The notes beneath the pieces were generated by a model. That model made no database searches. It saw only the letters and a program-made list of their open reading frames with translations, and was not told the origin of the DNA. A stretch of DNA of 64,000 nucleotides. Origin: Axinella damicornis (taxonomy: Eukaryota > Porifera > Demospongiae > Axinellida > Axinellidae). Within the stretch, counting starts at the first letter, position 1; every line of letters starts with the position of its first letter. Positions 1 through 11,275 of this stretch are shown here, piece after piece. The DNA lies in contig OZ007505.1 of assembly GCA_963931865.1 (NCBI GenBank), positions 3,826,868 to 3,890,867 of the forward strand, given 5' to 3'. Both the position numbers and the translations under genes were made by a program.

Positions 1-1592
1 TGAATGGACAAGTAACACTGAAACAGATCAGTTGTACATGTACAATAATGACTGAAGTATAGAACACTGCATGTCATGTATAATGTAACTTACTATTACT
101 ACCAGGATATCGATGCAAAGGGATTGAAGCAACCACCAAGAGCACTACAGCTGTTTGCCACTTCATCTTCAGCAGTCTAAGAATTGTTGGAATGCCAAAA
201 TGTATCGAGTGGGTTCTGAATGAGTGCTGAATATTCTGATTCCCTTTATACGGTGACAGTGGGATGTATAAATATCCCCTATCGCAATGTGCACATAACC
301 CCACCTCCCACTGCCTCTTTGAGGTACTGAATTAGAAATTGGCGGGATTTTACAGTTTCTTGCTGTCTGCGTGCTACTCCCATAACACACTCTTTCGCAA
401 TCGTTATTATGTTTACCATAATAATTATAGCTAACTATTGCAATTCCATGATTACTTTTACTCCTCCAAGTGACCAAGTCCTGTCCGTCCCCATGACACT
501 GATGGTCACAACATTACAAACATGCATCAGCACGATGGTCACTAATATGAAAGTTTGCTGTGGCTAGAGACTTCTGCATTTGTCATGGAGGTACAGGATA
601 CGGAGGAGTAAATACAAACAGAAGACAGATAATTTCAGCATAACAGTTATTATCGTAAGTGCATCAGAGTGGTGTTCGCTTGTGGGCCATCTACTATAGT
701 GCGCAGTGTATACGTAGTGATTGGCTACACAACAATGATAAAGGGCAGTGTCCCAGGGACCTGTCCCTGTGTGGGATGTTCTCATCAGTGCAGTGTGCTT
801 TGTCAAATTAACTCATCAAGGCTGCAGGCTGCCTGTTGGAAGTGGTAGCTATTATATATGGAGGAGGATGTATAGACTTCATAGATACCACACTGCATGC
901 TAACAATATCATATCAACACCGTAGACAGTCATATGATTATCGGTCTCGGAATGCCGTATAGTACATCAGCATATGGTTATCTGTGAGGGCAAGCATTTA
1001 CTATAGAGCAAGTACATGTGGTCAAACTTTATTAGGTACATATTGCCCAGCCCCATCCTGCATGTTAGAGCACTCCACTACAGTTACTGCAAATTACTCG
1101 CATCCCATGATGGTCTCACAGTCAATTTGACTAGCTACGCCAAAATGATGTGTGACAGTTCAGGCAGAGACCAACGATTGTACAAAGTGTCAGGCCTGTC
1201 GGCACACCTGGAATTGAGGGCCAACTAGCCTTGCTGTTCCAGGTCTTCTATACACCTCCAGTTCTTACAGTGCACAAAAACAGAGGGAGATAAAGATAGA
1301 ATTTTTGGCAGATAAGTCCCATCAGCCTGGGGCTGGTCTCCCTGGGAGTACGTCCGGTAAGTACTATATATTAGTGATCACAAACTGGAAGTGTAGAAGC
1401 TTGGGAACAAGACTAGGGAGTAGGGACAAAACATTATGTGAGTCATATTATAGACAGCTGCTGAGACCCGAATGTTATGTTGTCAGCACCATTGCAAACG
1501 AAGTGATGAGATATACATCAGAGTGGACACGAAAAAATATACTTTGAGGAGAGTGCTACATTGTAGGTGACGGTAGTATGTGTATTGATGTG
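1..1592. other. Non-genic left edge
   Basis: I see no supported gene here. Short ORFs on both strands have no recognisable domain or splice-site support. A 35-nt module at 1315-1349 recurs exactly at 60943-60977. The terminal exon of the coiled-coil gene on the minus strand starts beyond this block, at 1593. Confidence 0.4.
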
Positions 1593-4500
1593 TCAGGAGT
1601 CCATTGTGTGTGCAGTGAGACTCAAGTTCCCTGTACCGGGTAAACCCAGGGAGAGGGTGAGTTGTAGCAGTTCTTCGTTCCCGGCCCAGTCCACTCCACT
1701 GCCTGCAATCAAGCACTGCAGTGTGTGTCTCAGTAGGGAACACTCCGATTCATGGCGCTTGAGCTCGTCTGCTAGCCTGGGGGGACAGAACTGTTTCTTA
1801 TGCACAAAATCACGTGAATAATTTAGAGTTCAAGTAGGACGTCACTAGAATTGGTGGACAAGCACTCATGTTATACCGTAGTTGCAGTTATTTTCGTGGT
1901 GGGGAAATTTTCGCGGTATTCACGGATGAAGTAAGACCGTGAATATTAAACGCGCGAAATATTTTTCCACAGCTAGGCATAACAGTTACTGTCCTTCGTG
2001 TTCCTGGGCTTACGGCCTTACGCTCACACAGTAGCTCAGTTGCTTCGCTGTAGACGTGATAGCCACGCATACACAGCTCGATCGCTAACTCGTCCTCCAT
2101 CGGTGCGATCACATGTGTCAATAGGAAGTGCACTTCATTTGGAAGTATAGCTGTTCCACTCCGTAGGGTGAGAGTTCCTGGAAGAAACGTCAGCACTTGG
2201 ATATAGCAATGCACGACTACGGCAACGTAATTAATGTACGCTACACATCTTAAAATTGATGCCAAGATTTGGAAACCTTTCTGTTGCTGGTCCGGTTTTC
2301 CATTACAAATGCGAACGTGGAAGGCCTAAATGGATGCCAGAACATCTGTAAGTGAAGCCGCACCGTTTTTCGGAGATTTAGGTACATACAAAGTCAGTGC
2401 TCTGTCTTCGGATTCTTGGAAGAAGCCTTCCAATTCTCAGAAGAAGCCTTCCGGTTTTCGAAAGAAGCTTTCCGGTTTGCAGCGAAGCTGCGCCACAAAC
2501 GCATATCGGAAAAGTGTTCCGAATCTCAGCTTAAAGATGTTTGAGTCCATACAGGTACGTGTCAATATTTAGTCACATCATGAAGCCAACAGATTGCTAT
2601 ATAGTGCTGGTACTTTAATGCACAGACTATTACGAGCATCAGTATGCATAAACACTTTGTCTTGCCTTTGACCACGTGGGGTATTCACAGTGTGTATAGC
2701 TTGCTGCTGCTTCAATGCCTGGAACAGGAGGAGAGGAAGGAAGAGGAGGATTGAGAGGGAAGAACAGAGGCAAAAGGAGAGGAGTAGAAGAGAAACAAGA
2801 GGAGGGTGGTAGAGGAGGAGAAAAGTAACCAGAGGGAGAACATCAGGTATGGGGGGGAGGGGGAGAAGAGAGAAGGAGAGGAGGAAGGGTGGAGAGAGGA
2901 GAGATTAGGGAGGAGAGATATCGAGAAGAGACAGAAGACAGAGAAGGAAGAAGGGAAGGAGAATAAAGGGAGAGAGTAAGGAGGAAAGAGGAGATCGTGC
3001 AAGTTCACGAGTGACTGCAACAGGTTACAAACTGACCTGCAGTCTAGCCATCATAGTTCTACAAGTGAGTTGACTGTCAGCCCTTTGTCTTTGAACACCT
3101 GAAATTTCTGAGTGCAGCTGCAGTAGCTCTTGAGTATTGTGCAACACCTCACTTGCCACACCAACCTGCTTTTCAACCATTGACACCAGCAGTCTTGTGT
3201 GTGTGTGGTGTGCGTGTGTACGTGTATGTGCATGTGTGTGCATGTATTGTGTTGTGTGTGTTGAAGGAGAAGAATCGACAATGTGTACATGAACAAGGCA
3301 GAAAACTTGCATTGGACTTTGGGCATTGGGCCCATCCTAGAGTGATATTGAGCAGCTGCCCACCACATTGAGGTACTGAAGGGTGAGGACACACCTTATA
3401 CTTAGGCCTCCCAGTGTTTCTTTCTCTGCAAATATGTATGGACTCTACCAGAGGAACTTGGTAACCAAGGGGTTAATTAATTAAATGTTGAAAGCTACAG
3501 ATGTACATTTTGAACCTTTGTGGAATAAGTATCAGAAGAGAAATGGCAGGGAGGCCTCAGATAAGGCCAGGTAGCTGAGATCAATGTGTGCAGAGGGGAA
3601 GATGGTACAATCACCATGGCAACATGAGGTGAAAATGTTACGATCACCAGGGTAATGTGAGGTGAAAACGTTAATGTTATGATGACCATGGTAACATGAG
3701 GTGATGTTATGATCACCAGGGTAACATGAGGCGATGTTATGATCACCAGGGTAACGTGAGGTGATGTTATGATCACCAGGGTAACATGAGGTGATGTTAT
3801 GATCACCAGGGTAACATGAGGTGATGTTATGATCACCAGGGTAACATGAAGTGATGTTATGATCACCAGGGTAACGTGAGGTGATGTTATGATCACCAGG
3901 GTAACGTGAGGTGATGTTATGATCAGCAGGGTAACATGAGGTGATGTTATGATCACCAGGGTAACATGAGGTGATGTTATGATCACCAGGGTAACATGAG
4001 GTGCAACAGTAATCAGCCAACTGTGTACGTGGACCTACTTGTCATTAGCAGCAGGCGTAGTCTTCCCAAAGAGATGACTGGATAGACACTCACTCTTCTG
4101 CACACTGCATGATGGGATAGGGGGCAATCACTGAACAGTAGAGTAGAGTAATTGCACCCAGCATACACATGAAGTTAATACCAGACGGACAGAGCTGGTT
4201 GTCAGTGTGTCTCAGGAATACCTTTATAGAACATTCAGCAAGTGTTATTAGATGTGGGGGACAGACTAGCTGACCTTCTACATCGCTAGGACAGACTATG
4301 TACAAACACACCTTCCTTAGAGGGGTTCAGAACATTCCATCCCCAGGAAGGTTTATAACTCTGAAGTTGCTGTTAGTGGCTTCTGGATCTCCCCCCCCCC
4401 CCCCCCCCCCCCCCCCCAATACATACAATACAATGGTTGTGGTGTCCAGATTGTACCCCCCCCCCCCCCCCCCCCCCCCCTCCGAAAGCCCTTAGCACAG

Positions 4501-4694
4501 TACATGCACGTATGTACCACTCCAGCAGTAGCATGTCCTGGTGGTAGCGTGACCGTGCCATCACCAGCTCTTCTTCCAGTGTCTTCATCCTATATCAAAC
4601 ACACCATCATCAACTTTACATTTGTAAGTTCATTGCTATTCGTTTGGCAACACACTGTAGGGGGCAGGCCACTCAGTAATCATTTTCATGCCCC

Positions 4695-4734
<40 letters not shown>

Positions 4735-5099
4735 ATAGCATCCAACAATTATCTCTGTCACCTAGTGCAGGGATTTAGTAAGGAATGGATGGAGCTACAA
4801 TGTATACACTTCCTGTCAAGGATGACATCTAGTGGCATAACGGCCATGTTCCTAGGCCTACAAGCATGGCTTTGTAAGGGGCGTAGCCAGGAATTTGTTT
4901 CTGGGCCCATGGCGATGATATCATCACTGAACTCACCTGAGTTACCATAAATGGCATTGCTCAAACTTATTTTTCTGGAAGGGCAAATTCCATTTTAAAG
5001 GTGCACCACAAAGTGGCTCTAACCTTTGTCTCAATGCCTCTGAGGACTCCTGGTCATCACTGACACTCACACTTTCCAAAGGTTCAGCAGCTAGGTGTT

Positions 5100-5135
<36 letters not shown>

Positions 5136-5150
5136 GTGTGTGTGTGAATG

Positions 5151-5181
<31 letters not shown>

Positions 5182-5187
5182 GTGTGT

Positions 5188-5235
<48 letters not shown>

Positions 5236-5324
5236 GTGTGTGCATGTGCGTGTACATGTGCGCGTGTGTGTATGTGCATCCATGCGTATGTACGTGTGTG
5301 TGCATGTGTTGTGTGTGTCATGTG

Positions 5325-5375
<51 letters not shown>

Positions 5376-6798
5376 AAGGAGAACTACAGTAACTCTGTTC
5401 TAGTGATGATTACTAGTGTTGTGTAGCAGAGGACAGGCTGGAGCTACAGTATAGCTATTCGTAGCTTCACTAGTCTCTTGTTGGAGAGACTATAATATTA
5501 TAGTAATCTGTAATCCGGATTCCAGATTCAGTTTGCACAGTTCCATTCCATAAGTATTTCCATTTCTACAACTTACGTAGCTCAAGTTCTGTTGAAGAGT
5601 CAGTGCACTCTCTGATCAATCCTTCCTTCTCCCTGTCCAACAGATGGTGCAAAATGTCAGCGACAATGCATTATGGTTCACCCTCTCTGTCTGTCTTTTA
5701 GCATGACTGTCTTAACCTCATTTTCAAGCCACTAAAATTGACTTTGCTAACTATCTTTCAGAGTGAATGGTAGTACAACAGCAAGTAAGCTTCTGAACAT
5801 ACGACAGAAAATAAAACCATCTGCACGCAATTAAGGTAGCAATTTACCTTTATTGTTCAGATACCTATACCATTGGGATCCCAACGGTAAAGGTATAATG
5901 ACCTTGGCCATAGAATTACAGCCAGCATAGCCTCGTTCCCGGGCACTCGGCAATTACCAAGCACCTGGGAACGAGGCTACAGTCAGCATAGTGCTACTTA
6001 GCCTACACAACTTACAGTATGACCACATCATCAAGGAATGTAGAGTAAAAACTATTTCCAGTGGTCATTTTCAGTCTCTAGGGCCCCACCTGATAAAAAA
6101 TCGCTACCAGAAATCATTTCAGCCATCCTAAGCAAATACCGTAATAGTTGTGTGTTATTAGGCACATGCACCTATATCTCTACAGGAAGGAAGAGCTGCA
6201 CTTAATTTAGAATGACATTCCTCGAATAGGAAGTGTGCTTCATTTGGAATTATAACTTTTCCACTCTGCGCTGAAGTCCTCTTCCAGCCATTTTTCAATC
6301 CTACTTAGTTGAGATGAGTCGAACCTGCGCCTAACTCGGAACGTGCGCCTACAGGTGAGCTGCACCTTATAATGTGCAACTACAGTATGTGGCTCTAACC
6401 ACACCCATTAATCAACAAACTTCCAATCAAGGCTCTCGGGGAAATACCAGTTTCCGGGATTCCATAGTAGACTATATGCTTCACCACTTGAAAATTGCCC
6501 AAACTAGACTCGTTTTCAGCTCATACAACTTATACCAGTTACTCTTATTATCACCCAAACTGCACTATCCTTGCTGTTGTAACTTCTTCCTGATACAAAA
6601 CCTGCTAACATGAATGTTTTTCCTCAACCTTTTCAGTGCAACCAGAATGGGCAAATCTTCGCTGGATTTCCAATCCTTGACACTCCTCGCATTAATACTG
6701 CACTGTACAGCAGTCCTCATCAACTCCCACGCAGATGCTTGGATGTTCTGCAGGATATTTCTGCTCCAGTCCCCCACAGTCTCTATCTCGTCAGCCAT
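1593..6798 (-). CDS. Coiled-coil protein, CENP-H-like (partial gene model)
   Basis: A multi-exon minus-strand gene can be pieced together. Exon 1 is 6798-6629 (MADEIETVGDW start), followed by 5632-5577, 5090-5024 and 4589-4518, each with GT-AG borders and matching phases. Further likely exons are 3193-3037 (coiled coil with MVEKQVGVASEVLHNTQELL), about 2718-2688 and the terminal 1776-1593. The exons are rich in Glu, Lys, Leu and Gln heptads. The last exon contains LIAGSGVDWAGNEELLQL, which resembles the short C-terminal motif I know from the kinetochore subunit CENP-H (LILGSxVNWAxDPxL). Phases do not close between 4518 and 3193, so at least one exon is missing or misplaced; poly-C runs of 25-36 nt lie among these exons. 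Head-to-head with CKS1, 183 bp away. CENP-H identity is inference; another coiled-coil protein is possible. Confidence 0.4.
1885..1975. repeat. Imperfect inverted repeat (TTTTCGCGG / CGCGCGAAA type)
   Basis: An AT-rich imperfect palindrome around ATTCACGGATGAAG and ACCGTGAAT. A related TTTTCGTG...TTTCGCC composition recurs near 60400-60490. Probably a MITE fragment. Confidence 0.35.
2720..3000. repeat. Purine-rich (AGAGGA) low-complexity tract
   Basis: About 280 bp of almost pure A/G on the plus strand, lying in an intron of the minus-strand coiled-coil gene, where it is pyrimidine-rich on the sense strand. Long translations across it are low-complexity artefacts. Confidence 0.7.
3680..4005. 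repeat. 30-bp minisatellite, about 10 copies
   Basis: Head-to-tail units close to GATGTTATGATCACCAGGGTAACATGAGGT with an A/G variant in the penultimate part. It lies in an intron of the coiled-coil gene. The unit length is a multiple of three, so it makes long open frames on the minus strand that are not genes. Confidence 0.9.
4391..4734. repeat. Three long poly-C tracts
   Basis: Uninterrupted C runs at 4391-4417 (27), 4456-4480 (25) and 4699-4734 (36) flank the 4589-4518 coiled-coil exon. Run lengths may be assembly-limited. Confidence 0.9.
5103..5372. repeat. TG/CA microsatellite
   Basis: Long interrupted TG repeats just upstream (in sense order) of the minus-strand exon that starts at 5090. 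They create six-frame ORFs rich in Cys/Val or His/Thr that are not genes. Confidence 0.95.
5928..5979. mobile_element. Foldback MITE, TAGCCTCG family
   Basis: A 52-bp hairpin with terminal arms TAGCCTCGTTCCC and its complement. It is flanked by CAGCCAGCA (5919-5927) and CAGTCAGCA (5980-5988), a 9-bp duplication with one mismatch. Confidence 0.85.
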
Positions 6799-6981
6799 CT
6801 TTTATTGATATGCGCATGCGTAGTAGGCGGAGCATGTCAGATTGGCCAATCAAATGTTGCCATTTAGATTTTAAAATTTGCAAGGCGGGCAGCGCGGGAT
6901 CACGGGACAGATAGAGAAAAAAGCTCTAGCTTACTGGTTGGCAGATTACTTTGTGGCTCTACTTCCATTGTGTTTTTCAAG
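6799..6981. promoter_or_regulatory. Bidirectional promoter of the coiled-coil gene and CKS1
   Basis: Only 183 bp separate the two divergent start codons. The interval holds TGCGCATGCG (6811-6820, NRF1-type palindrome), GATTGGCCAATCA (6840-6852, two opposed CCAAT boxes for NF-Y), TTTAAAA and GGCGGGCAGCGCGGGA (E2F-like GC boxes). This set is typical of cell-cycle promoters in animals. The sites are visible; their use is inference. Confidence 0.6.
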
Positions 6982-8580
6982 ATGTCAGTGAAGAGCATCT
7001 ACTATTCCGAGAAGTATTACGACGAAATTTACGAATACAGGTACTGCACTGGTTGTGTGATACATGCACGTGCCATGCTTATCGTGTGTCCATTCTAATT
7101 GCTGTCACAGTTAGTGAGTTGCTGTACTAGTTCACAGTGGTTTAGGAGTGTTTGGGCCACAGGTGCTACCCAATTGCTCTTATGTTGTTATCCAAACCCA
7201 ATCAACAGTTGTCACATGGTTTCGCATAAGGCTGCCATCCGGACATTTTACAGGCCTTTCACTCATATACAGTGACAGTGCTTTGTTTATGCAGGTTGCC
7301 TATATATTGCTAGATTCTGCAGTATGAAGTATAGCCTCATCCACAAGAGACGGAGTACCTATTGACCGTGTGCCTAAATGGGCGTGGTTACGAGCTGAAG
7401 TTATGTCATGAGCTGTGGCATCAACATTCTGATGACGTCTTGTAGGGCAAAAAATGGTTCTGTGGACGGCACATTTGTACAGCGATGGGATTGTGAGCTG
7501 GCTGTTGAATGCTACCATGACCTGCATTTAAGTATGACATGCATTGCTAGTAGCTTTACAACATACGCAAGCCACTAAGCGATCTGGCTATCTTTACTGC
7601 TGGTAGGGAGACACAACAGGTCCACGTGTACATTACTGCTATTCTAGTGCCTTAGAAAATGGTGGCAATTATGCGGAAATCGTATACGGTATAGTATACG
7701 GAGCTATGCCCACACAGGCACACAGTCTATATAGTAGCCTCATACCCAGGCCCTCACGCGGAATGCGGAAGAGGGCCTGGCAAAATTCCCATATGTGCTC
7801 AGTCAGCATAATTGCGTAAGCGATTACATTCCTTACTTGGATGCATTCGAAATCACGTGGAAGGTAGCTGTTGGTGATGGCTAAGTAGCAAGTCCTTGCC
7901 AAGGAGCGACCAGAGGTGAGTCTTGAAGGCTAGAACAGCGGTTTTATCAAACGGCTACACTTTTCACGGGGTGAAGAATGTAATTACTACACAGTAATTG
8001 GCAATGGACGAACATGATTCGCCTACCTGAAATCAAGACTGCTGAGCTCAGCACAAATGGGAATTTTGCCATGTGTCACCAGGCCCTCTTCCGCATTCTG
8101 CGTGAGGGCCTGGGTACAAGGCTATCTATATAGAGGGTTTGCAATGGGTGTGGCTTCTGGTAAATTCCACCATCTTGGAGTACAACAGCAAAGGAGCTTT
8201 GTATTAGTTAGTGTTGCTCAGGGTTCCCTGTGCTTCTGTGAAATAACGCTTCTCTGTACTGATTTTCATGGCAACTAGGGTGCTTGATGCTCTATCCACA
8301 CAAGTTTGAAAACCTGGTTGCATGTTCACAAGCGTCAAATGGCTTGTTGACACACACACACACACACTCTCTCTCTCTCAGACATGTTATGCTTCCCAAG
8401 GAGATAGCCCAGTTGGTGCCAAGGGGTCGTCTCATGTCCGAGAAAGAGTGGCGAGGAATAGGAGTACAGCAGTCACCCGGCTGGATCCACTACATGATCC
8501 ACGGCCCAGAGCCACATGTTCTTCTCTTCAGAAGACCAATCACCAACCAGCAGGCAGCCACAGCGAGCCGAATGATGTAG
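6982..8580 (+). CDS. CKS1: Cyclin-dependent kinase regulatory subunit CKS1
   Basis: CKS proteins bind CDKs and dock phosphorylated substrates during the cell cycle. Two exons, 6982-7040 and 8382-8580, join in codon 20 and give 85 residues, slightly longer than the usual 79. The protein starts [20 protein letters not shown], then [31 protein letters not shown] and [11 protein letters not shown]. These are the hallmark CKS blocks, including the anion-binding residues and the hinge HxPEPH (here HGPEPH). The acceptor follows a CA/CT run. The tail after FRRP is Gln/Ala/Ser-rich and differs from vertebrates. The 1.3-kb intron hosts a 390-bp TIR element. The start has good context and lies head-to-head with the minus-strand coiled-coil gene. 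Identity is very secure. Confidence 0.97.
7735..8124. mobile_element. 390-bp TIR element of the TAGCCTCG family in CKS1 intron
   Basis: Inverted arms of about 75-80 bp begin TAGCCTCATACCCAGGCC on the left and end GGCCTGGGTACAAGGCTA on the right. Each arm is itself partly self-complementary. An exact 9-bp target duplication TCTATATAG lies at 7726-7734 and 8125-8133. I see no transposase. This is a longer relative of the small hairpins elsewhere. Confidence 0.85.
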
Positions 8581-9408
8581 CAGAGCTCACATCATAATGA
8601 ACAACTCCCTTGCAACTGCCTCAATTATGTTTCATGTTGTATTTAATACAGAGTGCTGCCCGAAACTGGCCTTGACAAGTGATTGAATCTTTTGTCTGAT
8701 CACTGCTCTTTGTGCTGTTTGTGTATGTACTTATATCTGTGCGGCATTGGCTTTCACAATCAATCATGTCAAGTGATGGCTGGGAGGAAGTAGCCTTTGT
8801 CCCCACCTCTCCTCTGTTTGCAGTACAAGTGTGGAGTCTCCTGAGCATGAGAAACCACTGATGTACAGTGTATCTCTCACTCCTTAAGCTCCACTCCTGG
8901 AGTCCTGGACTTGCTGCATACACGTGCATGATGACATCATGCGCTCTTGTTGCAGGTCATGTCAGGAACTATCTGGTGGAAGTGCATGTCAACTAGGAGG
9001 TATAGCCTACACCAGGAGCGGCTCATGCGCTCCTGCCTACACTCATGGTGCAATAATTGTGACCAGGATACCTGGGACCCCTGCATTAGCCTCATTCCCA
9101 TGCATGTATCTAGTCAGTATGACGGACTCCACACCAAAAGGAACCTGCTCATCAAGTGTGGCAAATACCAACGGTATTTAAATTCCCCTCCCCCAAAAAC
9201 ATTGAGATGATAATCACTAACACCTTGGATTTAGGTAACTACACAGCTCACGATCATCTTGTACCATGGTATTCTCAATCACCCATACTGGAACCAGACC
9301 CTTGTGAAGGGTCTGGTTCCGAGACTAGGATACTATTGCTCTGGGTCAGAGATGGTGTGCAAATTTCCATTAAATCTGCATGACAATGTGTGGGTACAAT
9401 CAATCCAG
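8581..9408. other. Convergent intergenic space CKS1 / RPL30
   Basis: Contains the 3' flanks of both genes. A short palindrome at 8928-8951 (CATGATGACATCATG...GCTCTTG) belongs to a second inverted-repeat family also seen at 25125 and 34905. A small hairpin of the TAGTCTCGG family sits at about 9289-9341. No gene is supported. Confidence 0.5.
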
Positions 9409-10519
9409 TCAACTCTCTTTTGCTTGCTGGTCCGAAGGCACAGATCTGATGATGTCGGAATCCCCAGGGTCAATGATCGATAGCGTGCTCACTCTGAAGT
9501 ACTTTCCACAGGCGGTTCCCAAGTCCACGTTATCACCGGAGTAGTAATGGACACCTGTCTTAGCCAGCATGGCATAGTACTCCACTTCACTCTTCCTGTG
9601 GGTAGGAGGGAGGAAGGAGGAGGTGGCGTAGTAACAACTATTATATCGCATGAGAATATCATCTTTCCTCTCTTCTCACCATTCTACCAGGAGCCAGGAT
9701 TCAAGCATGCCCAGTGATCATAGGATCAATGTCTCACCTCAAGCTGATTGGCAGTCCCTATGCCTGTGGTTTATGTACTATCAAATATGCTAAAACCTCA
9801 ACGCTTCACATACGGTATGAGAGTTGGACACTCAATTGCCAACCACAGAAGAATCATGCAATCTTGGTATGTAGGACTGGAGTATGGGTACCAGGCGTCT
9901 CCCATTTAGCATCCTTTTCGATGATTCTACTTCTTGCTTATGGGTTAACTCTTCCATGTAGTTGGACCCTCCTTTGCCACTGCAGGAGGCTCATACACTC
10001 CTGTACATACCTAAGTGGTGGGGCATTGTTGGCAAGGATGATCAGCTTGGCCTTCCCCAGCCGCAGAGACTTGAGTGTGGAGCGATAGCCAAGTTGGTAC
10101 TTGCCACTCTTCATCACCAGTGCTAGTCGAGAGTTTATACTCTCCATTGCCTTTTTCTGTGAGAAAGGAGACGGGAAAAATGTAATTTCAGACAGATACA
10201 TCAGATTTAAACTTCCAGTTTGTGATGAATGGGACGGCCCTGTCCAGCCTCTAGCTTGCTTGTTACATATTGGCAAGCCTCTTTCAAAGAAAGGACCATT
10301 GCAAGTGAGAGGTAAGTTGTATGTACTGCCTAGCTTGGAAGGCAGTATTGTACTACAGGCTAAAACTTCATAGACAGGTGTTCATTTAGTTATGAGAACT
10401 ACGTGTAATATTCTATTTGAGAATAGTGACACAATTCATGTCAGGCTGTTGTAAATGGCATTCACTTGCAGCTGTGTTCCCTATGGGTGACATACCTGCT
10501 TTGTGGAACCCGGAGCCAT
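9409..10519 (-). CDS. RPL30: 60S ribosomal protein L30 (eL30)
   Basis: A component of the large ribosomal subunit. Three exons on the minus strand: 10519-10496, 10156-10011 and 9595-9409, joining in frame to 118 residues, close to the usual 115. Conserved blocks are [62 protein letters not shown] and [12 protein letters not shown], matching the animal protein nearly residue by residue. The first exon codes only MAPGSTKQ. The gene is convergent with CKS1 and divergent from KRTCAP2. I looked for C/D-box snoRNAs in the two introns and did not find a convincing one. Confidence 0.98.
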
Positions 10520-11275
10520 CTTTGCACTGGTGTAGTGAGTACCTATAAACAAGGATAGCTCAATAGCTCATAACATATTAACTGGGATTCAGTGTAGCCT
10601 CGGTCCCAGGCTCTCTCTTTTTTGAGGAGAGAGCCTGGGAACGAGGCTAGATTCAGTGCTTCCACTAGTTCATGTACACCCTCCTGTCCGCTCCTCATCC
10701 AGTGGAAGCCTGCTATACATTACAGATATCCAACTCCTGGTTAATTCGGATTCAGTTTAGGATATATTAGGGCCAGGTCAGGGAGTCAGTTATCCAACAT
10801 GATCTGATCAGATCGACCCTGCAAAACTAGTCTCGTGGGGGCCAGATCGACCCACCCGGGAGGGAGCTAGGGTCTGGCCTGTGAGACTACCCGCAATAAC
10901 ACCCTGCTGATTCCTTCAGCACCAACACCCATGTGTGTACAGAACACACCAGTGCATGTACATGATACAGACAATTGTTAGACTCTTCTCATAGGCTAGC
11001 TAAACAACACCAGTGCATGTAGCCACTCTCACTCATAGTTTACACCCAGGCTGAACCCAGATGACATATACATGCTAATTATTACACTTTTATCTTCATC
11101 ACCAGACAGAGAACACAGGCTAGCGTGCTGGAACCCACCGTAACTAGTTGGGTCGTAGAAAGTGGTGGTCCCACAAAGTCCACGTGCATTAAAAAGAAAG
11201 TTACATTCTGCGCATGCGTGACATTTGACCTTTGAACCCTCACATGCAGACGGAACTGTTTATGATTGTTCCAAG
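10520..11275. promoter_or_regulatory. Divergent intergenic region RPL30 / KRTCAP2
   Basis: 756 bp between divergent start codons. It holds a foldback MITE (10595-10649) and, close to KRTCAP2, CTGCGCATGCGTGA (11210-11223), an NRF1-type site like the one in the CKS1 promoter. Remaining sequence shows nothing I can name. Confidence 0.5.
10595..10649. mobile_element. Foldback MITE, TAGCCTCG family
   Basis: A 55-bp near-perfect hairpin with arms TAGCCTCGGTCCCAGGCTCTC and complement. An exact 9-bp duplication GATTCAGTG lies at 10586-10594 and 10650-10658. Confidence 0.92.

Noticed and set aside
3495..4020. 163-codon repetitive ORF (ITSPHVTLVI repeats)
   Set aside because: Product of a 30-bp minisatellite whose unit is divisible by three; no start context or domain.
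5091..5426. Overlapping ORFs of 70-113 codons rich in Cys/Val or His/Thr
   Set aside because: They are translations of a TG/CA microsatellite in all frames.
8284..8580. 98-codon continuous ORF as a single-exon gene
   Set aside because: Only its 3' part is CKS1 exon 2; the upstream codons are intron and CA/CT repeat.
9596..10495. Intronic C/D-box snoRNA in RPL30
   Set aside because: No RTGATGA and CTGA pair at suitable spacing on the sense strand was convincing.
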